A stretch of DNA of 64,000 nucleotides. It comes from Leishmania donovani (taxonomy: Eukaryota > Euglenozoa > Kinetoplastea > Trypanosomatida > Trypanosomatidae). Numbering within the stretch: position 1 is the stretch's first letter; each line of letters begins with the position of its first letter. This document shows positions 11,601-20,538 of the stretch, piece after piece. The DNA lies in NCBI RefSeq assembly GCF_000227135.1, contig NC_018258.1, positions 463,121-527,120 of the forward strand. Direction: 5' to 3'. The position numbers were made by a program, and so were the translations under genes. The notes below the pieces were generated by a model that was not told the DNA's origin, did not search any database, and was given only the letters and a program-made list of their open reading frames with translations.

Positions 11601-14600
11601 TGCGAGAGAGAGGATGAGTTCGCAGATCGAAAGGCAGCACAGACACCGACGGGGACACCGGCGGCGCAGCTGGCTCGCCCTCAGCGATAACACTTTGGGC
11701 CAGCTGCAGCGAGCTCAGCGGCTCGGTGCAAAGGGCCTGCAGTGAAGAGCGGCGCAGGGCCGCCGCGGCAGAGTCGCCCTCCGCGTTGTCATTCTGGAAG
11801 TAGTCGACTGAGATGTCCGCCTCATTCAACTCTACCTGATCGCGGCCTGTGTCGCCTGGCACCACGCGGCCACGCAAGTGGTCCCTCATAAGCAAGGTCA
11901 CCTTCTGGCTCGCCGGTGTGCGCAGCCGGCTCATCTGGCGCGCCTCGCGCACTGCCTCGGTAATGTGGTCCGTCTTGAAGTGCTTCTGCGCCACGCGGTG
12001 AATGGCGTTGAAGAGCTCCGGAATGGTGCCGCGCCGCCGGCGCACCGCGGTCTCCTGGTCCCCGATGATCAGCCCATGGGAGTGCTCGCTTGCTTCGTAC
12101 TCCTCCGTCAGCGACACGCCGCGGGCGAGGATGTAGCGCTCTGCGTTGTCCGCCGGTGCGGGCCAGTCCGTGTGTGGGAACATCTCCATCATCTGCAGTA
12201 CCGTGCTGCACCAAGACGGTGCCATCTCCGTCTCACTCCCCTGCTGCTCCTCGCGTCCCCAACGAGAGTGCCGCAGCTGGAACCAGCGGGCGAGCAGCTG
12301 CGAAAGGGTGACGCCGACGTGCTCCTCGCCAATCGTCGGCACCACTGTGTTCCGCTTCATGCAGTAGAGAAAGTAAAACCCCTTCTTCGTGTTTGCACCA
12401 CCTTCCTCATCCATGAGCAGCTGATCTGTCCACAGAAACTCGACAAGCTTTTCGTCCTTGACCATCTCTGGGCTCTGCAGCTGGTAGCAGACGCGCTTTA
12501 GCTTCTGTGGTGCGATGCGTTCCCACGGGTACAGCAGCAGCCGCTCCCATGGAAACCGGCAGCGCTCCAGCGCGGGAGTTTGCACAACCACCGGCACCGT
12601 TGCCGGCCTGCCTGATTGCTTGTGCTCCAGCTTCATCAGCCCGGCATACAGCTCTAGCTGACTGCGCACCATCGGGGTCGCCTGCGCGCAGCGCTTGAGC
12701 AGGTCTAGAACCTCACCGCGCGACAGTCGACAGTCCTCTGCCACGTGGTGCTTCGTCATCAAATAATCCGACAGCTCGGTCGCCAGCGGCCACTGGTAGG
12801 TGTTCAAGCTGTACTGCACCGCGTGAGCCAGCTTCAGCCGAACCGCGCACGCGTCGGGGAAGCGATCCGCCATGGTGCGCTCGAACAGCGCGAACATAAA
12901 CCCCTCCTCGGTGGAGAAACTGCTGTCCGTGTAACAGGACTCGAGAGTGCGCATGGCGCCTGCGTAGTGCTGCGTCGCACACTGCATAACGGCATAGTAG
13001 AGCGACGCCGACAGCGACGGCGGCATCACGAAGCTGCTGCTACTGTGCACGACGTAGACGTAGAAAGGGGACGGTACCGCCTCCCTCCACGTGTAGGACG
13101 AGCGGTCAAAGAGAAGCATCGGATTGAACGGGTCGTCGCTGATCTTCATGGGCGCAAAGTCGTGGTTCGGGCACAAGAAGGCGACCTCGCGCGTGCTGTT
13201 GCAAAGGAGAAGACACTGCTGAAACGGCGCTTGTAGCGCCCGCAGCTGCCGCCAGCGAGCCGTGTGGAAGTCGTCCCACTCGGCGAGGCGCCAGCCCGGC
13301 TGATCCGCCAGGAACAGTCGAGCGCGGCTGCTTGAGCCGTCTGTGCTCGTGTAGAAGCGGACACGCAGCCGCGGCATCTCAATTAGCTCTATTTGGACAT
13401 AAGTTCCTGTGTCGGTCGTGTCCTCCACTCGCAGCGAGTGCGCCGCACCTTCGTCCGCTGAAGCAGCATCGCACTTTGCCTTGCCCGCAGCTGAGCAGCG
13501 ACGGCCCCACGCCAGAATATGAGAGCAGTCCTCGATGCGCGTGAGCATCTGCAGCAGATACGAGAGGTTCCGACAATGCAAGAGGTTCACCAGCACGTAG
13601 TCGCACGTCTCCACTGCCCGCTGTGTCTTTGCTACCATCTGCGCTAGTTGGTGCCTCTTACTGCTACCCTCTTCGCCGCTGGCCTTCGCATCCTTCTTCA
13701 CCATGGCGAGCAGTGCATCTGCGTTTGCAGCGGAGGAGGCCCACGTCAACGCCGACGCAATGTCGCCTCGAGCCTGCCGCAGCAGCTGCATGCACACGCC
13801 CTTGGGAAGGTGAGAAAGTGCCTCGTGAAGCAGCGCCACATCGGCGTCAGCGATCCGTATTGGGTCACCGCCGCTCTCGTCTTCCTCGTTTGCGTGAAGA
13901 GCGTCAGTCGACAGATCCATCGAGCCGTCGCCGCTCGTGGCGCGCTCCAGCATGAGGCGGTGCGCGGCACCCTGCGCCTCCGCCATGGTCTTGGTGCGCG
14001 CCGCATCCGCTGCCGCGTCAGCCGACGATGCCGCACGCTTCTCCTCAACGATGGCAGAGTGGCCCTTGTCATTGCGGCGCACCACCACACACGCCGACGA
14101 TGTTGCCGGTGATGAGGCAGCCTCACCAATTGCACCGCTACCACGTCGGCCCAAGTGCAGGTGAACCTCGATGCTGTAGTTGAACCAGTGGTCCATCACC
14201 TCTCCCCGCGCTGGCTTGCGCTTGCCGGCCCCAGACGCGGCGGCGTCCGGCAGGACGGAGGCAGTCTCGTTCTCCTCCGAGAGCGGGTACCCGCGCAGCA
14301 CATCGTCCTCGCCCTGCCACATAAAGAACGACTCCAGCAGCACACTCGGAATCAGCCCCTGCAGCAGCCTTGCCGGAATGTACACCTCACGACCACGGAT
14401 TGCCTCGTTGTAGCGGTGGATTTCCAGCGTGCTTTCGTTGAAGATGCGCCTCTTCAGTTCGCCGGCCTGAAATGCCGTGACCGCCAGCGACTCGCGCGTG
14501 CGTGTCCCTGTCAGCAGCGCCATACTGTGCAAGCAGTAGTGCTGGTTTGTGCTGTAGACAAGCGAGCGGTACAGCTTGCGGGCGTGCGGCACGAGGTTGT

Positions 14601-17600
14601 ATATTTCTATGCGCGGCTGCGGGTAACGGTAGGCTACAGCCTCCTTCCACGTTGCCCGATCGGTGTCGCTTTCGTACTGGGGGGCGTCGTTCATGAGGAA
14701 GCGCATCTCGTAGTGGTGCAGCGCAGGCACCATCAGGCGCTCCCCCTCCTCCTCGTTGCCGACGTCGCTGGCTGCCACCGTCGACAGCGCAGGGGCCAGA
14801 GGGTAGAACCTCATCCCATTCGGGAACGCGGCTCGCAGAATGTCTCGCAGCATGTTGACAGCCCACCGCTCCTCCTTGTGCGGCCACGGGTTGTCGTCGT
14901 CCACAGCGATGACACGGTCGTAGGTGACGTTCTCGAAAAGCGCGCTCTCGACCGACTCCGCTGGCCAGTTGCCGGCAATCACAAACGGGTGATGCACACC
15001 TTGATCGGACAGGTCCGGCGGTGCCGTCCATTCAATCACGTCGTACGGCGTGCCCACCAGATGCACCCAGTGCCGGTGTTCGTGGCGACTCACCAGGCCA
15101 CACTGCAAGGTGTCCTTGCCCAAGATGTTTTCAAAGTCGGTGAAGTGCGACATGCTGTCCGGGACGGGCTTCAGCTCGTCGTTGCGCCAAAACAACTCGC
15201 ACGTCTGAGCATGGAAGAAGAGCCCGCTCGACGCCGGCCCTTTGTAGACGCCAGGAGCCGAGATGGACCACAGCGGCGTTTCCTCGCGCTGCGAGCAGCG
15301 CTCGTGAGGGGCGTGGTCCTCGTCATCGTCGTCCATCATAGCATCCAGGTTCACGGCGCTTGCACGGGCTGACAAGCTCGTGGAGCGGCTGCGGCGAAGG
15401 CGCCTGCGGTCTTGCAGTGTCCCTGAGGCAGTCGCATCACCTGCAGACTCGGTGTGGTCGCGGAGAACGGACTGAACGATCGACAAGAGCACCGCGCCGC
15501 GCCGCTGCGGCGTCATCTCGTCCAGAAATGACGTGATCAGATGGTGATCCTCTAGCAGGTCGCAGAAGAGTACATTTTCCGGCACATCGGCTGGCGGCAG
15601 CTTCAGCAGCTTCGACTCGGTCGTGCTGCTCGGGTCGCTGTGTATCAAGTTCGGAACGCGCACCGTGTCGTTGTAGTTGCGGCTGCGAATCTGCACAAAG
15701 ACAGCGCGGCGACGTCCGCCACTCATCATAAGCTGCTTGCCCTGCTCAAGAAGCTCCTTGGAGACGCGCGACGTGTTCAAGCCCTGTGCCTGCAGGAAGC
15801 GCAGCATCTTTTCCTCCGGCGTGAGCAAGCTGTCTCCCTCTTGGGCCGCGAGCTGGCTGCGCTGCATGCCCATGCCAAACCCGTGGCGTGCTCGCACAAA
15901 CGCATACGATCGGAGCATGCGAATCAGGTGCGCATGCGGGTCCTCCGCAGGCGCGGCGCTGGTTGCCCCGGACCGAAAACTGCCATGCTGCCCACCGCCC
16001 GCGCCAGAAGACGCCGCCGCCGCCGACGCCGACAGTGAGTCGTACCCCTTCCATAGCGCGCGGTCCACCCGACTCATGTGGGCGTGAATGACGCACTGCG
16101 TCGGCGTGTCGGTGTTCTCCTCACTCTCCTCCAGCCACGCCCACAACAACGGCTGCACCGTGGCGACAAAGAATTGCAGAAAGTGGCGGTGATACTCCTC
16201 TATGACGCCCAAGGCGCCCTCGCTGCGGCGGCTCTCCGCCGCCTCCTCGCTTTCCTCCGTCTTTGGCGAGGCAGCCGGTGCCGTGCGGGGGGCCTCCGCC
16301 TGCCGCTCCCGCTGTTGGTGGGCGATGAAGCGGCAAAAGGACAGCACATCACACAGCAGCCCGACGACAAAGAGGACGTAGGAGGCATTGCTGCTGTACA
16401 CGGAGCTGGGGCCGAGCTCCGTGATGCTCTCCAAGAGGCTCCGCAGTGGGCGAAGCACGCTGGTCGGCGCGTGCGTCAGCTCGCTCATAAGCAGCCCATA
16501 CGTGGTTCCAAGGCAGTCCTCGTAGTTTTGCTGGCTCAGGTCGCCGCGTAGCCGACGCAGCTCCACCATCTCGCGCTGCTCCTTGCTCAGCCGCATAGGG
16601 ACAGAACGGGGATCGGCGTGGCTCAGCACGGCCGGAGAGGCGTACGCAGCCGGCTCGAACAGCACCGCACGCAACACCTCTTGCACTTCGTACACAAACA
16701 GGTATGTATGCCGGTCCTGCGAAGCGAAGAAGTCGAGGACGAGCGGGATCCGCACATACGGCGCGGTCAGGCATGACAGCAGCACCTCCGACTCTTCCAC
16801 ATTCATCGTGCCGGCAAACGTCGGCAGCACCTTTGCGTGCAGCACGTCGTCCTCGGTGGGGTGGTCCACCTCAATCATTCGTGACACGTCGATGGGCGAG
16901 TGCAGCGCCAGGCCCTCGCCGTACATGACCTCGCGGTCGCCAAAGCCCTTGACGGCGATGTCGGCAATGTCCATGTCACGCCCACGCACCATTAGGCACT
17001 CCCACCGCGGCGGTGCTGGGCGGGTTCGCCATCCGGCGCTCATCTGCCGCCCTGGTGCGTCCTCCTCGAACGAGATGCGCCACGAGGCGAGTGCGTCGAG
17101 CTCCTTGCGGCGGTGCAGCAACTGTGCGTCGCGCATTTCCATGGTGCCCATAAACTTCGCCAGCAGCGTCATGTCTCGCATCATTCCGAATGCCGGATGC
17201 TCCTTCGCCAGCGGTGAGCGGTTGCTGCAGAGCCACTCCATCAGCTTCTCCATCTCCGACGAGCCACCGCCAAAGAGACCCCCGGACTGCTCCAGTGAGT
17301 ATCCTGCGTTGGCCAGCACTGATTTAAGGAAGTCGACGGTGTGGCTGCCCTTGAAAAGCTCCAGCTTGTCCGGCATCCGCAGGTCGAACAGCTCATGGCC
17401 GGGTCGCATCCTCTGCTGCTCCTCAATGTACCGCAGCATGGCGGAGCGAATCGGGAGCAGGCGCGGGCGAGTCAGCTGCAGTGCCGCTGCCACGGACGCA
17501 AAGGCGATGTTCTGCTTGCCCTGCGTGGTGGAAAGGAAATAGCCGCAGCCGCCACCGGTGTTCAGCAGCATGGAAATCATGCGGCACTTGTCGCTACCTT

Positions 17601-20538
17601 TCACCTGCCGCAGAATGGCATCGAAGACGAGCAGCATGTCCATCGAAATGAGACACCGCTCCGCATCGAAGCTGCGCGTCGGCGTCTCGACAGCCTGCCA
17701 GGCATTCACCAGCGACAGCATTAGGTAGTACACGCACTCCAACATCGTCAGTTGCGGGTCGGCGGCATGTGGGTGCGGCACCACACCTCCCTCTCCCACG
17801 GGCGACTGCAGCGCTGGTGGAATGATGTCCTCCGTATAGAAGCTAGACACACACCACCGCTCCTCTTGCGGCACGGCATCGATGGTGTAGCTCGCGGGCA
17901 GGGGCACAGGGATCAGCGTGGAGAAGATCCACGTGATGAACTCGATAATCTGCAGCTGTACGGCGACGCGAGAGGCGGTGCCGCTGTTGCCGGCGCGCCT
18001 CCACAGCGTCTCCACGACGCTTCGCACGCGCGGCAGGAGCGCGAACAACTCGGCGTAGTTTGTCGCCTTGGTCAGGCCATGGACGTCAGGCAAGGACGGA
18101 ACGGACGACTGGAAAGCTGGGCCGTAGTAAGCGGCGACCGAGACCTTGGGGAGGAGCTCAGCGTTCTGGAAGACACCTTCGCGAGCAACGTCGATGGGCT
18201 CCTGCACCATGGCGTCCACCGTACGCTGCGGGCATGACGATGCTGTGGATGCGCCACCCGTGACGCTTGCGGCGCTCGCTGTCGTGCTGGTCCGCACCTC
18301 GCTGGCTGCCTGAATCAGCTCCTGCACGTCGTCCTGCGGGAGTGCGTCAACCACTGCCTCGACGGCGTGCACGAGCTCCACAACGTGTTGCACCACGGCA
18401 TCACTGTCAGCGACCGGAGGCTGACCGCGGTCCAGTCGCTTCTTCGTGTGGTGCGCCAGCTGACTCGCACCAACGCGTAGTAGCTGCACGTCTGTGGCAG
18501 AAAGAGGGACCGCGCCTTTCCATGGACCGTCCGGGAATTGAGCCGCCTCAGGGTCGGACTGAAGCGCTGAGATGCCCTGCCGGTGCAGCAGCTCTCCGTC
18601 TCTCTGAAAGACGAGAAGCTCCGGTACCTTGACCAGCTCCATCGCGTTGAGCACCTCAACGCACGGGTACGTAGCACGCGGAAAGTCGAAGAGGGCGCAG
18701 TGCTCCTCGTAGTCATCCTGCGTCTCGTCGCAGCTGAGGAAGATGACCTCGACGGCGTCGGGGCCGCACTTCTGCTTCATCACTGTCACTGCCTCCGCCA
18801 GCAGCGTCGACGTCTCCTTGCCACTCGGGACCCTCAGGCTCCCGACAAACAACAGCACCATCTTGTCGCGGAAGTCGGTGTCGGGCAAGATCTTGTTCTG
18901 CTTGTCCTTGATGTACACCCGATTGTCTGTGAGACGCAGCCAAACAGCGCCCAAGGACAGGTTGGCGGCCGTGTCGTTGATGCCGGCGGCCTTGAGGCGG
19001 CCAAGCGCAGCGCGCAGCTGCGCGTCCTTGGTGCTCGGTGCCGGCGATCTGGATGCCGTCGGCGCGGCCTGGACGCTGTCGGCGCATGTCAGGGAAGTCG
19101 AGTCGGTCAGAAAGCGGCGCGAGTAGCGCGAGAGGTCTTCGGCAGCCCGCGCAAAGAACTCGTACTTGAGCACGTACTTGATGCGCTTCTTCTCAAGAGC
19201 CGTCAACGCAGGGTAGTACTGCTCTAGGATATAGCAGAAGGCGGTGATGACGGATTTGATGCCGCTGGAGGAGCTGCAGATGGGGCTCGCCGCATTACGG
19301 TGGATGAACGGTGTGAATGGCGAGTCGGTCGACGACGCAGGCGAGGGCGACATCTGCTGCTCGCTATCCGCTGCGCCGCCTGTCATCTGCAGAATCATCT
19401 CGGTGGTGAAGCGGGTGGTCGTCAGATGCAGGGAGCCGGCTTGGCCACTCCTGTTCGAGTTCACGTCGTCTTCGTGGCGTCGCCCCTCCGGCAGCTTCTC
19501 CACCAGCCACGGCAGCAACACATCGTAGAACACCTCAGCACGGATGAACTCTGACTGGTTCTGCGGATCGTTGCGCCGCATCCACAGCGACAGCAGCAGC
19601 AGCCAAAACGTTTTGTCCTGCAGCCGAGTCGATGACACGTCCTGGAACTTGAGAATGGGGCAGCTCAATATCTTCTCCGCCGTCTGCCAGCGCGGGTGGT
19701 AGCCCTGCCCTTCGCTGCCGCGATTGACGACAACAAAGTCAAACACCTCAGCTGCCCTGCGGTGCACGAGAAGAAACATAATGGTGTACGAATGAGTGCC
19801 AATCCAGCCAGATGGGATCATCGTCCACTCCCCGGTCGGCAGGCTTGTGATGCGATGCACGCACCTGTCCACCACGCCCAGAACGGTCGCCGGCTGCACC
19901 GCCTTGCTAGCCTCTACCGTGAAGTCGTAACAGGAGCGGATAGCGCCGTGTGCGCGCTGTATGGCGGTGCGCAGATCGACAGAGATGTCCTGCAGAAAAG
20001 GGTGAGACACTTCGGCGGCACCCCTCTGGCCCAGCGCCTGTAGCAGCTTCGTGCTGGCGGCGGACGGGTTGGGCCTGCTGCCTGCGCCGAGGGTATTGAG
20101 ACGGCAGAGAATGACATCCATGCAAAGCAGTGTCAGGAGCGTCGTGCCGCCCTCCAAGGGTTCGCCGCGACCAGCCACATACGGGTCCGCCAGGAAGCCG
20201 CCATACGCGGGCAGGCGCCAAAATCGGTAGGGCAGATTGCGCAGCCGGCGCTCTCGCTCCTCCTCCTTCTTTTTCTCCTCCGCCGACGGCGCGTTGGCCT
20301 TGACCACCTCCGCTGCCGCCGACCCGATGAGCATCAGCTTCGTCTTCTCCTTGATCCCCAGGGCAGACAACAACGTGTCATCCGGCTTCGCTTGCAGGTT
20401 TGGCTTGCCCAGCAGCTTCTGCAGTGGGGGAAGGACATTGGTGGCATCGTAGATGGCTGCCTTGAGGGTTCCAAGCGTCGCATCCTCCGCTACCTCGATG
20501 TCGTGCTTTGCAGAGCCAAACTTCACTTCAATGCGCAT
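5698..20538 (-). CDS. Giant multidomain protein: ubiquitin-like, thioredoxin-like, UBA-like, SecA/SF2-like helicase core, RanBP2 zinc fingers (4946 aa)
   Basis: A single uninterrupted frame of 4946 codons. Residues 1-75 form a ubiquitin-like fold (MRIEVKFGSAKHDIEV... TKLMLIG). About 525-660 resemble a tryparedoxin/nucleoredoxin thioredoxin fold with strand KMVLLFVG and cis-Pro-like KVPELLVF but no CxxC. About 2230-2275 resemble a UBA helix bundle (LLRQARGDIASALTWA). Near 3358 lies a Walker A motif (MGQGKTTVVGPLL), near 3517 a DEVD box (GVLIMDEVDVLLHP), near 3934 GFSGTPSN, and near 4075-4110 motif V/VI-like TTGTDVK and YRMRGIGKGQ. A Gln/Glu repeat lies near 4350. Two RanBP2-type zinc fingers (about 4793-4820 and 4858-4884, both C-x2-C-x10-C-x2-C) precede a third variant Cys-rich motif at the C-terminus. 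The core looks like the DUF3638/DUF3645 family of very large eukaryotic proteins (from memory). The ends suggest ubiquitin-linked work; substrate and location are unknown. The start is the only ATG at the head of the frame and begins the Ubl fold. Confidence 0.9.
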   Translation of the reverse strand: MRIEVKFGSAKHDIEVAEDATLGTLKAAIYDATNVLPPLQKLLGKPNLQAKPDDTLLSALGIKEKTKLMLIGSAAAEVVKANAPSAEEKKKEEERERRLRNLPYRFWRLPAYGGFLADPYVAGRGEPLEGGTTLLTLLCMDVILCRLNTLGAGSRPNPSAASTKLLQALGQRGAAEVSHPFLQDISVDLRTAIQRAHGAIRSCYDFTVEASKAVQPATVLGVVDRCVHRITSLPTGEWTMIPSGWIGTHSYTIMFLLVHRRAAEVFDFVVVNRGSEGQGYHPRWQTAEKILSCPILKFQDVSSTRLQDKTFWLLLLSLWMRRNDPQNQSEFIRAEVFYDVLLPWLVEKLPEGRRHEDDVNSNRSGQAGSLHLTTTRFTTEMILQMTGGAADSEQQMSPSPASSTDSPFTPFIHRNAASPICSSSSGIKSVITAFCYILEQYYPALTALEKKRIKYVLKYEFFARAAEDLSRYSRRFLTDSTSLTCADSVQAAPTASRSPAPSTKDAQLRAALGRLKAAGINDTAANLSLGAVWLRLTDNRVYIKDKQNKILPDTDFRDKMVLLFVGSLRVPSGKETSTLLAEAVTVMKQKCGPDAVEVIFLSCDETQDDYEEHCALFDFPRATYPCVEVLNAMELVKVPELLVFQRDGELLHRQGISALQSDPEAAQFPDGPWKGAVPLSATDVQLLRVGASQLAHHTKKRLDRGQPPVADSDAVVQHVVELVHAVEAVVDALPQDDVQELIQAASEVRTSTTASAASVTGGASTASSCPQRTVDAMVQEPIDVAREGVFQNAELLPKVSVAAYYGPAFQSSVPSLPDVHGLTKATNYAELFALLPRVRSVVETLWRRAGNSGTASRVAVQLQIIEFITWIFSTLIPVPLPASYTIDAVPQEERWCVSSFYTEDIIPPALQSPVGEGGVVPHPHAADPQLTMLECVYYLMLSLVNAWQAVETPTRSFDAERCLISMDMLLVFDAILRQVKGSDKCRMISMLLNTGGGCGYFLSTTQGKQNIAFASVAAALQLTRPRLLPIRSAMLRYIEEQQRMRPGHELFDLRMPDKLELFKGSHTVDFLKSVLANAGYSLEQSGGLFGGGSSEMEKLMEWLCSNRSPLAKEHPAFGMMRDMTLLAKFMGTMEMRDAQLLHRRKELDALASWRISFEEDAPGRQMSAGWRTRPAPPRWECLMVRGRDMDIADIAVKGFGDREVMYGEGLALHSPIDVSRMIEVDHPTEDDVLHAKVLPTFAGTMNVEESEVLLSCLTAPYVRIPLVLDFFASQDRHTYLFVYEVQEVLRAVLFEPAAYASPAVLSHADPRSVPMRLSKEQREMVELRRLRGDLSQQNYEDCLGTTYGLLMSELTHAPTSVLRPLRSLLESITELGPSSVYSSNASYVLFVVGLLCDVLSFCRFIAHQQRERQAEAPRTAPAASPKTEESEEAAESRRSEGALGVIEEYHRHFLQFFVATVQPLLWAWLEESEENTDTPTQCVIHAHMSRVDRALWKGYDSLSASAAAASSGAGGGQHGSFRSGATSAAPAEDPHAHLIRMLRSYAFVRARHGFGMGMQRSQLAAQEGDSLLTPEEKMLRFLQAQGLNTSRVSKELLEQGKQLMMSGGRRRAVFVQIRSRNYNDTVRVPNLIHSDPSSTTESKLLKLPPADVPENVLFCDLLEDHHLITSFLDEMTPQRRGAVLLSIVQSVLRDHTESAGDATASGTLQDRRRLRRSRSTSLSARASAVNLDAMMDDDDEDHAPHERCSQREETPLWSISAPGVYKGPASSGLFFHAQTCELFWRNDELKPVPDSMSHFTDFENILGKDTLQCGLVSRHEHRHWVHLVGTPYDVIEWTAPPDLSDQGVHHPFVIAGNWPAESVESALFENVTYDRVIAVDDDNPWPHKEERWAVNMLRDILRAAFPNGMRFYPLAPALSTVAASDVGNEEEGERLMVPALHHYEMRFLMNDAPQYESDTDRATWKEAVAYRYPQPRIEIYNLVPHARKLYRSLVYSTNQHYCLHSMALLTGTRTRESLAVTAFQAGELKRRIFNESTLEIHRYNEAIRGREVYIPARLLQGLIPSVLLESFFMWQGEDDVLRGYPLSEENETASVLPDAAASGAGKRKPARGEVMDHWFNYSIEVHLHLGRRGSGAIGEAASSPATSSACVVVRRNDKGHSAIVEEKRAASSADAAADAARTKTMAEAQGAAHRLMLERATSGDGSMDLSTDALHANEEDESGGDPIRIADADVALLHEALSHLPKGVCMQLLRQARGDIASALTWASSAANADALLAMVKKDAKASGEEGSSKRHQLAQMVAKTQRAVETCDYVLVNLLHCRNLSYLLQMLTRIEDCSHILAWGRRCSAAGKAKCDAASADEGAAHSLRVEDTTDTGTYVQIELIEMPRLRVRFYTSTDGSSSRARLFLADQPGWRLAEWDDFHTARWRQLRALQAPFQQCLLLCNSTREVAFLCPNHDFAPMKISDDPFNPMLLFDRSSYTWREAVPSPFYVYVVHSSSSFVMPPSLSASLYYAVMQCATQHYAGAMRTLESCYTDSSFSTEEGFMFALFERTMADRFPDACAVRLKLAHAVQYSLNTYQWPLATELSDYLMTKHHVAEDCRLSRGEVLDLLKRCAQATPMVRSQLELYAGLMKLEHKQSGRPATVPVVVQTPALERCRFPWERLLLYPWERIAPQKLKRVCYQLQSPEMVKDEKLVEFLWTDQLLMDEEGGANTKKGFYFLYCMKRNTVVPTIGEEHVGVTLSQLLARWFQLRHSRWGREEQQGSETEMAPSWCSTVLQMMEMFPHTDWPAPADNAERYILARGVSLTEEYEASEHSHGLIIGDQETAVRRRRGTIPELFNAIHRVAQKHFKTDHITEAVREARQMSRLRTPASQKVTLLMRDHLRGRVVPGDTGRDQVELNEADISVDYFQNDNAEGDSAAAALRRSSLQALCTEPLSSLQLAQSVIAEGEPAAPPVSPSVSVLPFDLRTHPLSRTPLAQNMLDRLEEDSMRFRSQQQAQRPRYFQCLSKDIVRELLTTPDVAVMTASLATAVTVLGDCVRQLRALGEQDADRVMRLRSSLLSLANDVHPRSSTEPSHSNNGVSAAGAQSLDRGRLVHYLQRAERSRVAVPLEWLCAGLLSTTLQSDLKAENLFHGSLQQIQAELILLMLLSNRMYFAEQAAQAVQQLLLFLELCGHLRGVVPPHAEMTACGSKSTVQARAARIRELVQHFSLEIDPSVLQQLTTAAPTITNASTGTSDAEATGASDTCVPLSEDTRRTVTSRLQQLANAALDTLTARRTYVHIHPDFSSSAASSSAGGAAGKASNSSFRATLDPRFLVFEFLFNILLRARQVEMVEWFVRNIREGQSRVQQMIMGQGKTTVVGPLLALILADGQQLITQVMPTALLEQTRGILRRCFGVVVTKHIYTVQFDRSNEEGTSDGVELLYQKLKSAEEDRSVVIAAPECVKSLFLKGIEQLHMMESVPTEDMELDEAADDRYASHIKALRRKMMERSALADAITPILELWKRGVLIMDEVDVLLHPLRSELNFPIGLKHPIDMSGPRWLLPIHLLDGIFASQQGRACEDVQRQLECGSSSQTANSARLGGSSLAEMRGVQEEKRRYALSAIRSVILTGFRQRALQREPHLVLLDPGHYYVEQLLPVLVPWLQLWLHEHLMDHLPEQERQNWAYVSSDAFAEKTKPFLLSPVKLDDAESRVSRELNAYMPHYGLQLLNLAHDWLHRLLPHVLAKIDRVSFGVLQPNDLALSGDSARIPYSRKMTAVPFVAKDVPSRSSEFAHPDVVIGLTILAFRYEGLRLQDVKELVTQLKRDFARQAGPKEHRPAAKLYKHWLRLSSSDRAAAAAATEKTVADDNEDVLRSFERAGVPLSQLQVTDKAQMQSLYHLLHGVPEVIHYYLCSTIFPRTMNFQRLKISACGHELGSSMLFTKRIGFSGTPSNILPLDLGECFYEPGSDGRVLSVLTNPEVVHAEVLPDSWTPLRLLDRIAAAQPPYSALIDAGALITNMDNEEVARYLLARLPAALFDGVVFLDRRDRQMILQRDNGLVIPVSQCGVPLARRFTFFDQVHTTGTDVKQSSTAVAVITFGKDLVLRDYAQGAYRMRGIGKGQRLCLYLIPEVVSRIQEALGSRYRTGDMLKDVPAWLLLNSMKVESLQFFKLSLQELANVWRKKAVAHLLHDARHANAHPELFTGWMRCRRFHLPRPAAGNGAAEAGKHASSEEDASAAIADAALKLPSVDVLRAAIAEFREVIEYPVAGKIAQAPSFSEHLQEILQARSQELIEGDALSQGLVEQLLDRMRRSIQGSRAAAEGGSSASAKEASGKGATGAGQEGVHNTMNLNAEIVHEQEAEQEQEQEAEQEEQRISAFSRDDESQIGWAVDTLRTCGTIAADTVRPTHGCCFYQMNTFQIRPSQPKLQVPSQYLVSDNYFRLDWHGVGERRLKNVFLFLEWVPIPAALSASPPQAATGGSSSEAATMVCSGLLTLAEGESMRWLIHHSRYVQRNFRLALRFASSGAYMDATGPFSAVVHRQGVQALRHMQLSSTSSCGGGYDVSTCDAVADRAVLLYRFLNSDMFYSTKQLAVLEEVLEAMSPSDRLHFFTECLRVRRRSRNHWEDAPIAMLFVSEAEKPYLRQLAVGKRMQQGMEDMAEVVVRAARPKASERVRREAEPVQRGFESFTVALSQALSACGASAAFSAERVAEMLTESFPAVFKTLSVQEVAQSLFFLVQQKRGAVGCSAASAPPAAAASADPANYISAEELFAVIPPLNAEVLRERVEAAHAPRPAAAAAQPASIAVWSCDACTFQNPIASNMCSMCMAPKPKSVRVAEDAAMAAAVDAAAGGTGEEDEGDDDGADAPWQCGVCTFINESRAKPMCEICMAPNPRPLKASGGGRAERSPFGGGFECPEGYWVCSVEHGGCSKFNPNALFYCQVCEKARPNLASVRF

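Noticed and set aside
14155..15372. 405-codon open frame on the plus strand inside the giant gene
   Set aside because: It lies wholly antisense to the 4946-codon frame, is His/Arg/Val-rich and has no domain. It is a shadow of a GC-rich coding region.
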